Position numbers and translations under genes: made by a program. Below, one piece after another: positions 25,518 through 35,189 of a stretch of 64,000 nt of DNA (position 1 is the stretch's first letter; the number at the start of each line of letters is the position of its first letter). The notes below the pieces were generated by a model. It searched no databases. It was not told where the DNA came from and was given only the letters and a program-made list of their open reading frames with translations. This stretch comes from Porphyromonadaceae bacterium UBA3318 (GTDB lineage: Bacteria > Bacteroidota > Bacteroidia > Bacteroidales > Muribaculaceae): assembly GCA_002361235.1 (NCBI GenBank), contig DESI01000005.1, positions 4,437 to 68,436 of the forward strand, given 5' to 3'.

Positions 25518-27107
25518 TCAGCGGACTTCCACCGCTTTTCCTTCTACCGGCAGTTTCTTCAGGTATGTCTTCAGGTATCGGTCATAGCCGGCCACCTCAT
25601 CGGGCGTAGCCATGATTTCGGTTCCCTTGTTGCCGGCGAACACTTCGCTGTCCAGCCATTCATCCAGAGGCTTTGCTGCACCGTTGTTCACCAGATAGGA
25701 AGCGAGCAGGGCCATGCCCCACGCACCGCCCTCGCCGGCTGTCTCCATCACCGAGATGGGGGCGTTCAGTGCCGACGACAGTATGCGCTGGCCCACTCCG
25801 GGGGTCTTGAACAGTCCGCCGTGACCGGTGATGCGGTCCACCTTCACATTCTCGTCGTGGAACAGGATGTCGTTGCCTATCTTCAGCACGGCCACCGATG
25901 CGTTCAGGTTCGCGCGCATGAAGTTGGCCAGCGAGAACCTGTCGCTCACGCTGCGCACGAACAGGGGCGAGCCCTCCGTCAATCCGATTACCGGTTCGCC
26001 TGAGAACAGGTTGTAGCTTACCAGGCCGCCGCAGTCCTTGTCGCCCGTCAGGGCGTTGTTGTACAGCTTGCCGTATATCTCGCCGATGTCGCACTTCACG
26101 CCCATCAGCTCGGCGAACTCGCTGAATATGCCCACCCACGCGTTCAGATCGGAGGTACAGTTGTTGCAATGCACCATGGCCACGGGACTTCCGTCGGGCG
26201 TGGTGACCATGTCGATGGCCTCGTACGGGCGGCTCAGTTCCTTCTCCAGCACTATCATGGAGAATGAAGATGTTCCGGCCGAGACGTTACCGGTGCGCTG
26301 ACGCACTGAATTAGTCGCCACCATTCCGGTGCCGGCGTCTCCTTCCGGGGGACACATCGGTATGCCGTCCTTCAGCTTTCCGGTCGGATCCAGACGGGAA
26401 GCGCCCTCGGCGGTGAGTACACCGGCCTCGGCACCTGCCACCAATACCTCGGGCAGAATCTCGGCGAGTTTCCTGCCGAAGCCCTTGCCTGCTGCCAATT
26501 CGTCGAACTTGGACACCATCGAGGCATCATAGTTCCGGGTCTTCGAGTCCACGGGCATGATGCCGGAGGCATCGCCTATGCCTATCACCTTACGGTCTGT
26601 CAGCTGCCAATGTATGTAGCCGGCCAAGGTGGTGATGAACGCCACGTCCTTCACGTGCGGCTCATCGTCGAGAATCACCTGATACAGATGCGACAGGCTC
26701 CAGCGCAACGGCATGTTGAAGTTGAACAGCTCCGACAGTTCCTTAGCCGCTGCTCCGGTGTTGGTGTTGCGCCATGTGCGGAAGGGAGCCAGCATCCCGC
26801 CGTCCTTGTCAAAGGCCATGTATCCGTGCATCATCGCACTGATGCCTATGGCTCCGAGCGTCTCGATCTCCACGCCATATTCATTGCGGACATTGGCGGC
26901 GAGGTCGGCGTAACACGCCTGCACTCCGCCCCATATATCCTCTAATGAATATGTCCACAGGCCGTTCTCCAGGCGGTTTTCCCACTCGTGGCTGCCCTGG
27001 GCTATCGGCTTGCTATCGCCGTCGATCAGCACGGCCTTGATGCGGGTAGAGCCGAACTCGATTCCGAGTACGGCCTTACCCTGCTGTATAGTTGACTTGG
27101 CGTCCAT
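25518..27107 (-). CDS. araB: Ribulokinase-type FGGY carbohydrate kinase
   Basis: 529 residues. FGGY-family actin-like fold: N-terminal phosphate loop VLGIEFGSTRIKAVLIDG; ISAMMHGYMAFD with substrate-contact residues; GNVSAGTSSFSMIVLEKE; and MVTTPDGSPVAMVHCNNCTS. The C-terminal ATP-binding part has ITGHGGLFKTPGVGQRILSS and ETAGEGGAWGMALLASYL. Phosphorylates L-ribulose to L-ribulose-5-phosphate. The sequence type alone could also suit a xylulokinase; the assignment rests on the gene lying 3 bp after araA in an ara operon. Last gene of the operon, followed by a terminator. Confidence 0.9.
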   Translation of the reverse strand: MDAKSTIQQGKAVLGIEFGSTRIKAVLIDGDSKPIAQGSHEWENRLENGLWTYSLEDIWGGVQACYADLAANVRNEYGVEIETLGAIGISAMMHGYMAFDKDGGMLAPFRTWRNTNTGAAAKELSELFNFNMPLRWSLSHLYQVILDDEPHVKDVAFITTLAGYIHWQLTDRKVIGIGDASGIMPVDSKTRNYDASMVSKFDELAAGKGFGRKLAEILPEVLVAGAEAGVLTAEGASRLDPTGKLKDGIPMCPPEGDAGTGMVATNSVRQRTGNVSAGTSSFSMIVLEKELSRPYEAIDMVTTPDGSPVAMVHCNNCTSDLNAWVGIFSEFAELMGVKCDIGEIYGKLYNNALTGDKDCGGLVSYNLFSGEPVIGLTEGSPLFVRSVSDRFSLANFMRANLNASVAVLKIGNDILFHDENVKVDRITGHGGLFKTPGVGQRILSSALNAPISVMETAGEGGAWGMALLASYLVNNGAAKPLDEWLDSEVFAGNKGTEIMATPDEVAGYDRYLKTYLKKLPVEGKAVEVR

Positions 27108-27110
27108 CGC

Positions 27111-28637
27111 TTACTTGTTGAGCATGTAATAAACGTCGTTGTAACGCAGCTCGCGCTTGAACTCCGGGATGGTGGTGTTCTTGTCGATGCGCACCATCTC
27201 GATGCCGGCCATTTCGGCGTAATCCTCCCAGAATTCGGGGGTCACGGCATAGCTGAAGCATGAGTGGTGAGTACCTCCGGCCAGTATCCATGCTGCTGCA
27301 CCGGTCTCGAAGTCGGGCATCGGAATCCAGAGTGCGGATGCCACGGGCAGCTTGGGCAGAGGCTTCGACTTGATGCACTCCACGTCGTTCACTATCAGGC
27401 GGAAGCGGTTGCCGAGGTCTATCACCGTTGCCGTAAGTCCGTTGCCGGGCTTGGAAGTGAACACTAAGCGTGCGGTCTGTGCCTTGCGGATACCTATACC
27501 GAGGAAGTGAACCTCCAGACGGGGCTTCTGCTCGGCTATCATGGGGCAAACCTCGAGCATGTGGGCCTGCAGGATTGCGCTCTGCTTGCCGTCGAAGTTC
27601 AGCGTGTAGTCCTCCAGGAACGAGCAGCCGCCTTCCATGCCCTGCGTCATATACCACAGCGTGCGGTACAGCGCGGCCGACTTCCAGTCGCCCTCGGCGC
27701 CGAAACCGTAGCCCTCGGCCATCAGTCGCTGAGAGGCCAGGCCGGGAATCTGGTCGAAGCCCACGAACATCGGGTCGTTGATGTCGTCGGTTCCGAGGTC
27801 GTCGAAGTTGGTGGTGAAGCCCTTGGCGTTGTGAGCCGTCAGGCAGGCGCGGATAGCTAATTCCGCACGTGCTGCATTGTGCACAGACTTGCAGGCGACA
27901 CTGCCCTCCTCCAAGATTTCGGGTGCGCAGTCATACTGGGCTACATATTCCTTGTACAGTGCCTCCACCTCGTCGTCGGTCACTTTTTTCTGATATTCCA
28001 TCAGCTCGCTTACGGGCACATAGTCCACGTGATAGCCCATGCGGATCTCGGCGTCCACCTTGTCGCCGTCGGTCACGGCCACATTGTTCATCTGGTCGCC
28101 GAAACGCACGATGGTCATGTCCTGCGCGTCGGCCCATGCGGCTGCCACGCGGCTCCACACAGCTATGTGCTTCTGGGTCTCAGCATCCGTCCAGTGTCCC
28201 ACCACCACCTTGCGGCGCACGTTCAGACGGGCGCAGATGTGGCCGAACTCGCGGTCGCCGTGCGCCGACTGGTTCAGGTTCATGAAGTCCATGTCCATGG
28301 TGTCCCATGGAATCTCGGCGTTATACTGTGTGTGCAGGTGCAGCAGCGGTTTGCGAAGTGCCTGCAGGCCATGTATCCACATCTTGGCGGGCGAGAAGGT
28401 GTGCATCCATGTGATGATGCCCACGCACTTCTCGTCGTTGTTGGCAGCCTTCATCACGGCCTCGACTTCCTTCGACGAGTTGGCGGTACCCTTGTACACC
28501 ACCTTGATGGGAAGGTTGCCCGACTTGTTCAGGCCATCGACCATCTCTTTGGAATGTGCGTCTACGGCGATGACTGCATCGCCTCCGTACAGCAGCTGGG
28601 CGCCTGTCACCCACCATATCTCAAGATTATCAAACAT
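27111..28637 (-). CDS. araA: L-arabinose isomerase
   Basis: 508 residues, the standard length. Starts MFDNLEIWWVTGAQLLYG, close to the conserved family start. Landmarks: GIITWMHTFSPAKMWIHGL and LHLHTQYNAEIPWDTMDMDF; metal-ligand regions around EGCSFLEDYTLNF-like sequence and HMLEVCPMIAEQKPRLEVHF; and the late GGTHHSCFSYAVTPEF with paired histidines. Converts L-arabinose to L-ribulose with a divalent metal in the cytosol. Between araD (32-bp gap) and araB (3-bp gap). Confidence 0.97.
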   Translation of the reverse strand: MFDNLEIWWVTGAQLLYGGDAVIAVDAHSKEMVDGLNKSGNLPIKVVYKGTANSSKEVEAVMKAANNDEKCVGIITWMHTFSPAKMWIHGLQALRKPLLHLHTQYNAEIPWDTMDMDFMNLNQSAHGDREFGHICARLNVRRKVVVGHWTDAETQKHIAVWSRVAAAWADAQDMTIVRFGDQMNNVAVTDGDKVDAEIRMGYHVDYVPVSELMEYQKKVTDDEVEALYKEYVAQYDCAPEILEEGSVACKSVHNAARAELAIRACLTAHNAKGFTTNFDDLGTDDINDPMFVGFDQIPGLASQRLMAEGYGFGAEGDWKSAALYRTLWYMTQGMEGGCSFLEDYTLNFDGKQSAILQAHMLEVCPMIAEQKPRLEVHFLGIGIRKAQTARLVFTSKPGNGLTATVIDLGNRFRLIVNDVECIKSKPLPKLPVASALWIPMPDFETGAAAWILAGGTHHSCFSYAVTPEFWEDYAEMAGIEMVRIDKNTTIPEFKRELRYNDVYYMLNK

Positions 28638-28669
28638 AGTATCTTATTTTTAAAGTTTTCTTATTATTG

Positions 28670-29362
28670 TTATTTTTTCTGTCCGTAATATGCGTTCGGA
28701 CCGTGCTTGCGGTTGAAATGCTTTTCAACCAGCAGCGGGTTCATTGTCAGGTTCGGATTCACCTGGAAAGCCACGAACGCCATCTTGGCCACCTGCTCCA
28801 ACACCACGGCGTTGTGCACGGCCTCGGCCGGCGTCTTGCCCCATGTGAAGGGGCCGTGGTTCTTGACCAGCACGCCGGGGGTGTGCATCGGATTGATTCC
28901 CTCGAAACGCTTCACTATCACGTTGCCGGTCTCCAGCTCATAGTCGCCTTCCACTTCCCCGGCGGTCATGTCGGCGGTGCAGGGCACTGCGTTGTGGAAG
29001 TAATCGGCGTGCGTGGTGCCGATGTTGGGCAGGTCGATGCCGGCCTGTGCCCATGCCGTGGCGTAGGTGCTGTGCGTGTGCACCACACCGCCCACTTCGG
29101 GGAACGCACGGTATATGGCTAAGTGAGTCGGAGTGTCGGACGACGGACGGAGACTTCCCTCCACCACATGGCCGTCGTTAAGGTCGACCACTACCATATC
29201 CTCGGCCTTCATGTCGTCGTAGCTTACGCCGCTGGGCTTGATCACCACAAGTCCATTCTCGCGGTCTATGCCCGATACGTTGCCCCACGTGAATATCACG
29301 AGTCCGTGTCTCACCAGGTCCAGATTGGCCTGCAGCACTTCCTCCTTCAGTTTCTCAATCAT
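28670..29362 (-). CDS. araD: L-ribulose-5-phosphate 4-epimerase
   Basis: 230 residues. Class II aldolase fold: [20 protein letters not shown] at the N-terminus, then [20 protein letters not shown], zinc-binding [18 protein letters not shown], and [20 protein letters not shown] carrying the third His. Produces D-xylulose-5-phosphate for the pentose phosphate pathway. Length and motifs match AraD (the family also includes the paralogues UlaF and SgbE; context decides). Third-last gene of the operon. Confidence 0.96.
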   Translation of the reverse strand: MIEKLKEEVLQANLDLVRHGLVIFTWGNVSGIDRENGLVVIKPSGVSYDDMKAEDMVVVDLNDGHVVEGSLRPSSDTPTHLAIYRAFPEVGGVVHTHSTYATAWAQAGIDLPNIGTTHADYFHNAVPCTADMTAGEVEGDYELETGNVIVKRFEGINPMHTPGVLVKNHGPFTWGKTPAEAVHNAVVLEQVAKMAFVAFQVNPNLTMNPLLVEKHFNRKHGPNAYYGQKK

Positions 29363-29368
29363 TATGTC

Positions 29369-30031
29369 TTAATCTTCTGTTAGTCCGTTAATTTTTCTTC
29401 TGTACATTCTGGCGCCGCGTCGCGAGCTGGTCTTGTCGATGATGTCGGTCTGCTCCACCCGTCCGGAATCGAGGATGCTTTTCCTGAAATTCCGTTTGTC
29501 CACTTGCTGTCCCAACACCAGTTCGTAAAGTGACTGCATCTGGGTAAGGGTGAACAGCTCGGGCAGCAGGCGGAACGCCAACGGCTCGGTCAGGAACATG
29601 CGTCGCATCACCTCCCTGCCCTTGGCTATCATCTCGGGATGGTCGAAACCTAATTCGGGCAGCGAGTCAAGATTCACCCACACCGCTCCATGCTCGGCTA
29701 TCAGGTCGTTCGACAGCCGCGAGGTGTCAAGCAACGCGAAATACGCCACCGACACCACCCTCTCGCCGGGATCGCGGTCTATGCTGCCGAAGGCACCGAC
29801 CTGACGCATATACACGTCGTGAAGTCCCGTCAGTTCGTACAGCACGCGCTTCGCTGCGGCGTCAACACTTTCGTCGGGTCTCACAAATCCGCCCATCAGC
29901 GACCATTTACCCTTCTCCGGCTCGAAGGCGCGGCGAGTGAGCAATATGCTCAGCTTGCCCTCCTTCAGGCCGAAGATGATACAGTCCACACTTACATAGA
30001 AGCGGCTATGCGATCCGTAATATAGACTCAT
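29369..30031 (-). CDS. araR: AraR, Nudix-type arabinose transcriptional regulator
   Basis: 220 residues: an N-terminal Nudix-like domain (VDCIIFGLKEGKLSILLTRR, then WSLMGGFVRPDESVDAAAKR) followed by a winged-helix C-terminus (TLTQMQSLYELVLGQQVDKR and NFRKSILDSGRVEQTD). The Nudix box is degenerate: the expected RExxEExG reads RVLYELTG, lacking the catalytic Glu pair, as in NrtR/AraR-type regulators that bind a ligand rather than hydrolyse it. Nudix-family AraR is the described repressor of arabinose genes in Bacteroides. Position inside the operon fits autoregulation; a palindromic candidate operator lies at 32949-32983. Confidence 0.9.
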   Translation of the reverse strand: MSLYYGSHSRFYVSVDCIIFGLKEGKLSILLTRRAFEPEKGKWSLMGGFVRPDESVDAAAKRVLYELTGLHDVYMRQVGAFGSIDRDPGERVVSVAYFALLDTSRLSNDLIAEHGAVWVNLDSLPELGFDHPEMIAKGREVMRRMFLTEPLAFRLLPELFTLTQMQSLYELVLGQQVDKRNFRKSILDSGRVEQTDIIDKTSSRRGARMYRRKINGLTED

Positions 30032-30045
30032 TTCCTATATATGAT

Positions 30046-31722
30046 TTACCAGAAATAGATGTAGAATGCCACCGTGATACCTAAGATTATAACCGAATGT
30101 ATCACATCCCATGCGTTCCAGCTCTGGCGCGTTATGGCACGCTGTTCGGCTGTCGAAGTTCCGAACACCAGTCCCTGTATCTGCTTGGGATCCGGGGCCT
30201 TGGTGCACAGCGACACGATGATGCCTACGGCGCAGCATATCACCAGCATCCATCCGCAGAAGAACAGCCAGTTGGTCTCGAAGAATACATAGCGGAATAT
30301 GCTGTCGCCCGGACCGGCGTTGCTGTACCATACCTTGGCGCTCAGTCGGGTCATACCTATCAGCAGACCGGTGATAAGCGCCCACATACCGCCCTGGGCC
30401 GTGCAGCGCTTCCACAGGATACCCAGCAGGAACGCAGCCGCGATACCCGGCGCGAGCACCGACTGCACATCCTGCAGATACAGATAGAGCACATCGCCCA
30501 CCGAACGCATGATGGGAATCCACAGTATACCTAAAATCACGATCACCACCGTAGCTGCCTGGCCGATACGCACCAGTTTCTTGGCGTCGGTATTGGGTTT
30601 GAAGCGCTTGTAGAAGTCAATGGTGAACAGAGCCGAGCTGGAGTTGAACAGCGAAGCTAATGAACTCATAAGAGCAGCGAGGATACCGCACACAATCAGT
30701 CCCTTGAAACCGGCGGGCAGCAGCTTGGCCACGAGTGTGGGGAATGCGGCGTCCGAGTTGGGATTGCCGTTGGGAAGCAGGGGCAGGAACGAGCCCTGTG
30801 TCTGATGCAGCGCGAAGGCAATCATGCCCGGAATCAGGAACAGGAACACGGGCAGCAGCTTGAGGTAAGCGCCGAAAATGGTACCACGACGTGCCTCCTT
30901 CTCGTTCTTGCCCGACAGTACGCGCTGAACGATGAACTGGTCGGTACACCAGTACCAGAAACCGATCACGGCCGAACCGATAAGGGCGCCGAGCCAGGGA
31001 TATTGCGCGTCGCGGTTGTCGCGAATCAGGTTTGTCATCGTGTCGCCGTATTCGTTCACCTCAACGGCCGAGCAGATGCGCATCATCTCGTCCCAGCCTC
31101 CGAGTTCCTTAAGACCGAGTACCAGGATCACGAGCGATCCGAGCAACAGGATGGGCGTCTGCAGCACCGAGGTGTACAGCACGGATTTCATACCGCCGAA
31201 TATGGTATATACGGCTGTTATCAAAACAAGGCCGATGGCGGCGATCCAGAAGAAGTCGATGCCCCACAGCGAGTCGATGCCGAACACCTGCTGGAACACA
31301 AGTCCGCCGGCGTAAACGGTCACGGCCACCTTGGTCAGCACATAGCTGATAAGGGATATCAGCGACAGAATGGTGCGCGACGCGGGATTGAAACGACGCT
31401 CCAGGAACTCGGGCATCGTATATACCATCGAGCGGCTGTAGAACGGCACGAACACCCAGCCGAGTATCAGGATCATCCATCCCTGGATTTCCCAATGGGC
31501 CATCGCCATACCCGACGATGCGCCGGAACCTGCGAGTCCGATCAGATGCTCCGATCCGATGTTCGAGGCGAAGATAGACGCACCGATGGCTATCCATGTC
31601 GCATCCTTACCTCCGAGGAAGTAGTCCTTGGCATCGCCCTGCTTCTGACGGGCCACCCATACCACAATGCCGATCAAGGCTATGAAGAAAAGCCCTATGA
31701 CCAGCCAGTCCAAAAATGCCAT
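30046..31722 (-). CDS. Sodium:solute symporter (SSS family), probable arabinose uptake
   Basis: 558 residues with about 14 predicted membrane helices. SSS hallmarks: YFLGGKDATWIAIGASIFAS and NIGSEHLIGLAGSGASSGMA in the first helices (sodium-site region), EFLERRFNPASRTILSLISL, and IGFWYWCTDQFIVQRVLSGK midway, typical of SGLT-like sugar transporters. Lies 14 bp before araR and after galM in the ara operon, which makes arabinose (or arabinose-related) uptake across the inner membrane the best guess. The outer-membrane step is not encoded here. Confidence 0.9.
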   Translation of the reverse strand: MAFLDWLVIGLFFIALIGIVVWVARQKQGDAKDYFLGGKDATWIAIGASIFASNIGSEHLIGLAGSGASSGMAMAHWEIQGWMILILGWVFVPFYSRSMVYTMPEFLERRFNPASRTILSLISLISYVLTKVAVTVYAGGLVFQQVFGIDSLWGIDFFWIAAIGLVLITAVYTIFGGMKSVLYTSVLQTPILLLGSLVILVLGLKELGGWDEMMRICSAVEVNEYGDTMTNLIRDNRDAQYPWLGALIGSAVIGFWYWCTDQFIVQRVLSGKNEKEARRGTIFGAYLKLLPVFLFLIPGMIAFALHQTQGSFLPLLPNGNPNSDAAFPTLVAKLLPAGFKGLIVCGILAALMSSLASLFNSSSALFTIDFYKRFKPNTDAKKLVRIGQAATVVIVILGILWIPIMRSVGDVLYLYLQDVQSVLAPGIAAAFLLGILWKRCTAQGGMWALITGLLIGMTRLSAKVWYSNAGPGDSIFRYVFFETNWLFFCGWMLVICCAVGIIVSLCTKAPDPKQIQGLVFGTSTAEQRAITRQSWNAWDVIHSVIILGITVAFYIYFW

Positions 31723-31773
31723 ATAGAAATCGTTTATTTCAGTTAGGTTAGATATTTCTTATACTCGGTCCAA

Positions 31774-32937
31774 TCACTTCTGCACCGAGAACTTGAAGAT
31801 GCAGTGCGAGTGGTACATCTCGCCGGGACGGAGCACTGCCGACGGCCATTCGGGCTTGTTGGGAGTGTCGGGATACTTCTGGGTCTCCAGACATATTCCG
31901 GTGCGCTGCTGATATACGATGCCCCCTTTGCCTTTGACCGTACCGTCCAGGAAGTTGCCGGAGTAGACCTGTATGCCGGGTTCGTTGGTGTAAACCTGCA
32001 GACGGATGCCGCTGGCGGGACAGAACAGGTTGACTGCCTCCTTGGTGTCGTCGCCGTTGGTGTCGAGCACCCAGTTATGGTCGTAGCCGTTGCCGTTCCT
32101 GATCTGCTCGAAGTCACGCTTCTCGATCTCGGCGCCCACAAGTTTCGCGTTGGTGAAATCCATCGGAGTGCCGGCTACCGGCAGGATCTCGCCTGTCGTC
32201 ATGTATGTGCTGTCCACCGGAGTGTAACGGCTGGCGTTGATGGTCAGCTGCTGGTCGGTCACAGGCTTGTTCGCATCGCCCGACAGATTGAAGTAGCTGT
32301 GGTTGGTCATGTTGATTATTGTCGGCTTGTCGGTCGTGGCGGCGTAGCTTATGTCCAGACTGTTGTCCGACTTCACCGTGTACTTCACCTGCGCCTTCAC
32401 GGTGCCGGGGAAGCCGTTGTCGCCATCCTTCGACTCTATGCCCAGTACCAGCGTCGAGTCGTTGCACTCCATCATCTTATACACACGGTACTGCCATCCC
32501 TTGGTGCCCATGTCGGTGCCTCCGTGCAGACAGTGACCGAAGTTGTTGCGGGGCAGCTGATATTCCGTGCCGTCGAGAGTGAACTTACCCTGATTGATGC
32601 GGTTGGCGTAACGTCCTATGGCTGCGCCGAAGTCGGTCTGATTGTTTTCGGGGAAGTAAGCCTGCACACTGTCGAAACCAAGTACGACATCCTGCATTTT
32701 GCCGGCTTTGTCAGGCACCATTATCGACACGATGCGGCCTCCGAAGTTGGTGACGCACACTTCCATGCCGTTGGCATTTTTCAACGTGTACAGCGCCGTG
32801 CTGTCGCCGTCATATACGCTCACGAAGTTCTGGGGATCCAGTCCGGATGCCGTCCTTACATTCTTGGTTGTACCACTTACACAGGAGCTTACCACGGCTC
32901 CCGCCAGCAGCGATGCTGTAATCAGTAGGTTTCTCAT
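31774..32937 (-). CDS. galM: Aldose 1-epimerase (mutarotase), lipoprotein
   Basis: 387 residues. N-terminal signal peptide with lipobox-like SSC, so it acts in the periplasm or outer envelope. Mutarotase fold: AAIGRYANRINQGKFTLDGT, FGHCLHGGTDMGTKGWQYRV, IINMTNHSYFNLSGDANKPV with the catalytic His, and near the C-terminus ICLETQKYPDTPNKPEWPS with the conserved Glu. Interconverts sugar anomers before uptake. First gene of the arabinose operon, directly under the candidate AraR operator. Confidence 0.93.
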   Translation of the reverse strand: MRNLLITASLLAGAVVSSCVSGTTKNVRTASGLDPQNFVSVYDGDSTALYTLKNANGMEVCVTNFGGRIVSIMVPDKAGKMQDVVLGFDSVQAYFPENNQTDFGAAIGRYANRINQGKFTLDGTEYQLPRNNFGHCLHGGTDMGTKGWQYRVYKMMECNDSTLVLGIESKDGDNGFPGTVKAQVKYTVKSDNSLDISYAATTDKPTIINMTNHSYFNLSGDANKPVTDQQLTINASRYTPVDSTYMTTGEILPVAGTPMDFTNAKLVGAEIEKRDFEQIRNGNGYDHNWVLDTNGDDTKEAVNLFCPASGIRLQVYTNEPGIQVYSGNFLDGTVKGKGGIVYQQRTGICLETQKYPDTPNKPEWPSAVLRPGEMYHSHCIFKFSVQK

Positions 32938-32948
32938 GGCTGAAAATT

Positions 32949-32983
32949 AGTGTTAATTGTTTTATGGGTGTAAAATTAACACT
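32949..32983. promoter_or_regulatory. Candidate AraR operator upstream of galM
   Basis: Perfect 10-bp inverted repeat, AGTGTTAATT (32949-32958) and AATTAACACT (32974-32983), with a 15-nt spacer. Its distal arm overlaps the -7 element of the operon promoter, as expected for a repressor site. The AraR assignment is inferred from position. Confidence 0.6.
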
Positions 32984-33002
32984 CATTTCCCGCCATTCCA
33001 AA
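32971..33002 (-). promoter_or_regulatory. Promoter of the arabinose operon
   Basis: Minus strand TTTG (32999-33002), 20-bp spacer, TAATTTTA (32971-32978), one base off the TAnnTTTG consensus. Transcription would start within the palindrome, 30-40 nt before galM. Confidence 0.65.
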
Positions 33003-33039
33003 TTAATTTTTATGTTTTACAACATATTTCCAAAATAAT

Positions 33040-33067
33040 CAGGGGCGCACCGCCCGGCACGCCCCTG
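33040..33067 (-). terminator. Terminator after the parvulin gene
   Basis: Arms CAGGGGCG / CGCCCCTG with a 12-nt loop, followed on the minus strand by ATTATTTT. Lies just past the stop of the 33100 gene. Confidence 0.75.
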
Positions 33068-33099
33068 TTATAATCCTATTTTGTAATTCGTCGGTATAT

Positions 33100-35025
33100 T
33101 TATTTCTTGTTGACGGATTTCAGCACTTTCCGGTTGACCTTCACGTTGTATTTACTGCGAAGCTCGTTCTCCCATTGCTCTTGGAACATGTTCTGGTAGT
33201 CGCTGGTGACCTGGCCCTTTACATCGTTCATTTCTTCGGGCACGTTCAGTATGCGTTTGTTAAGCATGAAAATCACCGGAAATTTCTCAATCGAGCTTTT
33301 GGTGACAGGGCCGTCGAAGGCTACGTAATCCACCATCGCGTTGCTTCCTTTGGGAACCAGTATCTTCTCGGTGGCCGCCTGCCCTTTGAATTCCATGCGG
33401 ATCGCAGGCGCGATCTCCTCCTCTTTCAGATGCTTGGCAAGTTCCTTTATGGCCGTGGCTACCGAATCATTGGCTGCCTGCACGAAGATACCCTTGGCAT
33501 GAGGCTTATCCCACTTATACTTGAAACGATTCTCCGCGAAATACTTCTCCAGTCCGGGAATGTCCTTGGCTGCCCTGTCCCACACTTTCTGAACGCTCAC
33601 CTCATACAGCAGGCTTCCGTCCACATATTCCTTCAGCAGATTGCGGTAGTCGGGCTCGGTCTTGGCCAGGGCATCCTCCTCGAGGCCGGTGAGCACCCCG
33701 TTCATCCATGAATCCAGATTAGCGGCGATTATTTCCTTGGCTACAGCAGGATTCGACTGCTTGGCGCCGTTAAACTTAGCCACGAATTCAGCCACGCTGT
33801 ATTTGTTGCCGTCGGCGGTCATCAAGGTGATGTTGCCGTCATTGCCCAGCCATTTTGCATAGAACAGGGAGTCGATGCCGTTCTCGGCTACGTAATCGTT
33901 CAGCGCCTTTAGGCCGTTCTGGTTCACCTGCGCCTTATGCCTGGCGGCGAAGCGCTCGGTCTGATGCTTCTGTATCAGCTTGTAACGCTCGTCCTGAGGG
34001 CTGCTCATGCGTGCCAGGGTCTGCTTCTTGACGACCTCCTTGGGCTGCGGTCCGCGCTCGTCCTGCTTCATGATGATATGATAGCCGTACGCAGTGCGCA
34101 CGGGCTTGCTGATCTCACCCTTCTTCAGCGCAAAGGAGGCGGAATCGAATTCCTCTACCATCTCGCCGGCACCGAACCAGGGAAGCTGACCCCCCTGACG
34201 GGCACTGCCGGGATCCTCGCTGTTGACCGAGGCTATTTCGTTGAATTTCTCGGGATTGGCCGTCACAACCTGATACAGACTGTCTATCTGCACCTTGGCA
34301 CGTGCCCGGTCGGATTCCTGACGCGCCAACTTGAGTATGTGCGACACCTTGACCTTACCGCGTGCGTCGCGTTTGTGACCGCCTTTCAGTATGTGATAGC
34401 CCTGTGGACTCTCAATGACATCGGAGATTTCTCCTTCGGGAGTGCCGAACGCCGTCACCTCGAAGCTGTATGGATACTGACCGGCTATGATGTAGCCCAT
34501 CAAGCCTCCCTTCATGGCGCTGCGTTTGTCCTGCGAATACTGTCGGGCCAGCGCCTCGAAGTCGCCGCCGTTGTCCAGCATCTGCTTCAGGCTGTCGGCC
34601 TTGGCCTTCATCTGCACGTTGTGTTCGGGCTTCGGGCTCTTGAAAAACATTATATGCTTGGCCTCGGCCTCCTTGAGCGAACGTGCGTATGCTTCGTCCA
34701 CGAGCTTGTTCAGATACACTGAATCCGCCAGATACGGCAGGGCCAGATCGTGCTTGTACTGCTCGGTCTCCTTGCGGAACGAGGCTATTGTATCAAGTCC
34801 TGCTGCCTTAGCGTCGGCCACCTTCATCTTGTACAGCTTGAACATCTCCACATATTCGTCAAGCGTCTGCGGATTGATCTGCTGCTGACTGTTCTTATTG
34901 TAGAGATACTCGAACTCCGACTTGGTCACGTCCTCGCCGTTGATGGTCATGATTACCGGATCCTTCGCTGCAAACGCTGCCAATACAGCGGCCAGGCCCA
35001 CTCCGGTCAATATCGGTTTTTTCAT
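33100..35025 (-). CDS. Periplasmic parvulin-type peptidyl-prolyl isomerase (two rotamase domains)
   Basis: 641 residues. The N-terminus has a short signal peptide (GVGLAAVLAAFAA), then VIMTINGEDVTKSEFEYLYN, a SurA-N-type opening. Rotamase domain 1 (~residues 120-215): AKHIMFFKSPKPEHNVQMKA, DFEALARQYSQDKRSAMKGG. Domain 2 (~225-330): KVKVSHILKLARQESDRARA, FNEIASVNSEDPGSARQGGQ, then FDSASFALKKGEISKPVRT. The remaining ~300 residues are helical and may form a client-binding region. Acts as an outer-membrane protein foldase. Transcribed alone: a TAAATTTG -7 element lies at 35139-35146 on the minus strand and a terminator at 33040. Confidence 0.9.
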   Translation of the reverse strand: MKKPILTGVGLAAVLAAFAAKDPVIMTINGEDVTKSEFEYLYNKNSQQQINPQTLDEYVEMFKLYKMKVADAKAAGLDTIASFRKETEQYKHDLALPYLADSVYLNKLVDEAYARSLKEAEAKHIMFFKSPKPEHNVQMKAKADSLKQMLDNGGDFEALARQYSQDKRSAMKGGLMGYIIAGQYPYSFEVTAFGTPEGEISDVIESPQGYHILKGGHKRDARGKVKVSHILKLARQESDRARAKVQIDSLYQVVTANPEKFNEIASVNSEDPGSARQGGQLPWFGAGEMVEEFDSASFALKKGEISKPVRTAYGYHIIMKQDERGPQPKEVVKKQTLARMSSPQDERYKLIQKHQTERFAARHKAQVNQNGLKALNDYVAENGIDSLFYAKWLGNDGNITLMTADGNKYSVAEFVAKFNGAKQSNPAVAKEIIAANLDSWMNGVLTGLEEDALAKTEPDYRNLLKEYVDGSLLYEVSVQKVWDRAAKDIPGLEKYFAENRFKYKWDKPHAKGIFVQAANDSVATAIKELAKHLKEEEIAPAIRMEFKGQAATEKILVPKGSNAMVDYVAFDGPVTKSSIEKFPVIFMLNKRILNVPEEMNDVKGQVTSDYQNMFQEQWENELRSKYNVKVNRKVLKSVNKK

Positions 35026-35189
35026 CTTAGTTGTTAAGAATGTTGTTTCTTTTTGTGCGATATGTATTAAGCACGGGGTTGTGATTCCCCACTTATCTTA
35101 AACGAATTCTACATTAAATTATTTTTAAAGCGCGCCCGCAAATTTACGGACGCGCCCTTATAGCATTTCGTTGTTATCTGCTTCTTCTT

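Noticed and set aside
35125..35160. Hairpin terminator between recQ and the parvulin gene
   Set aside because: The two CGCGCCC blocks are direct, not inverted, repeats.
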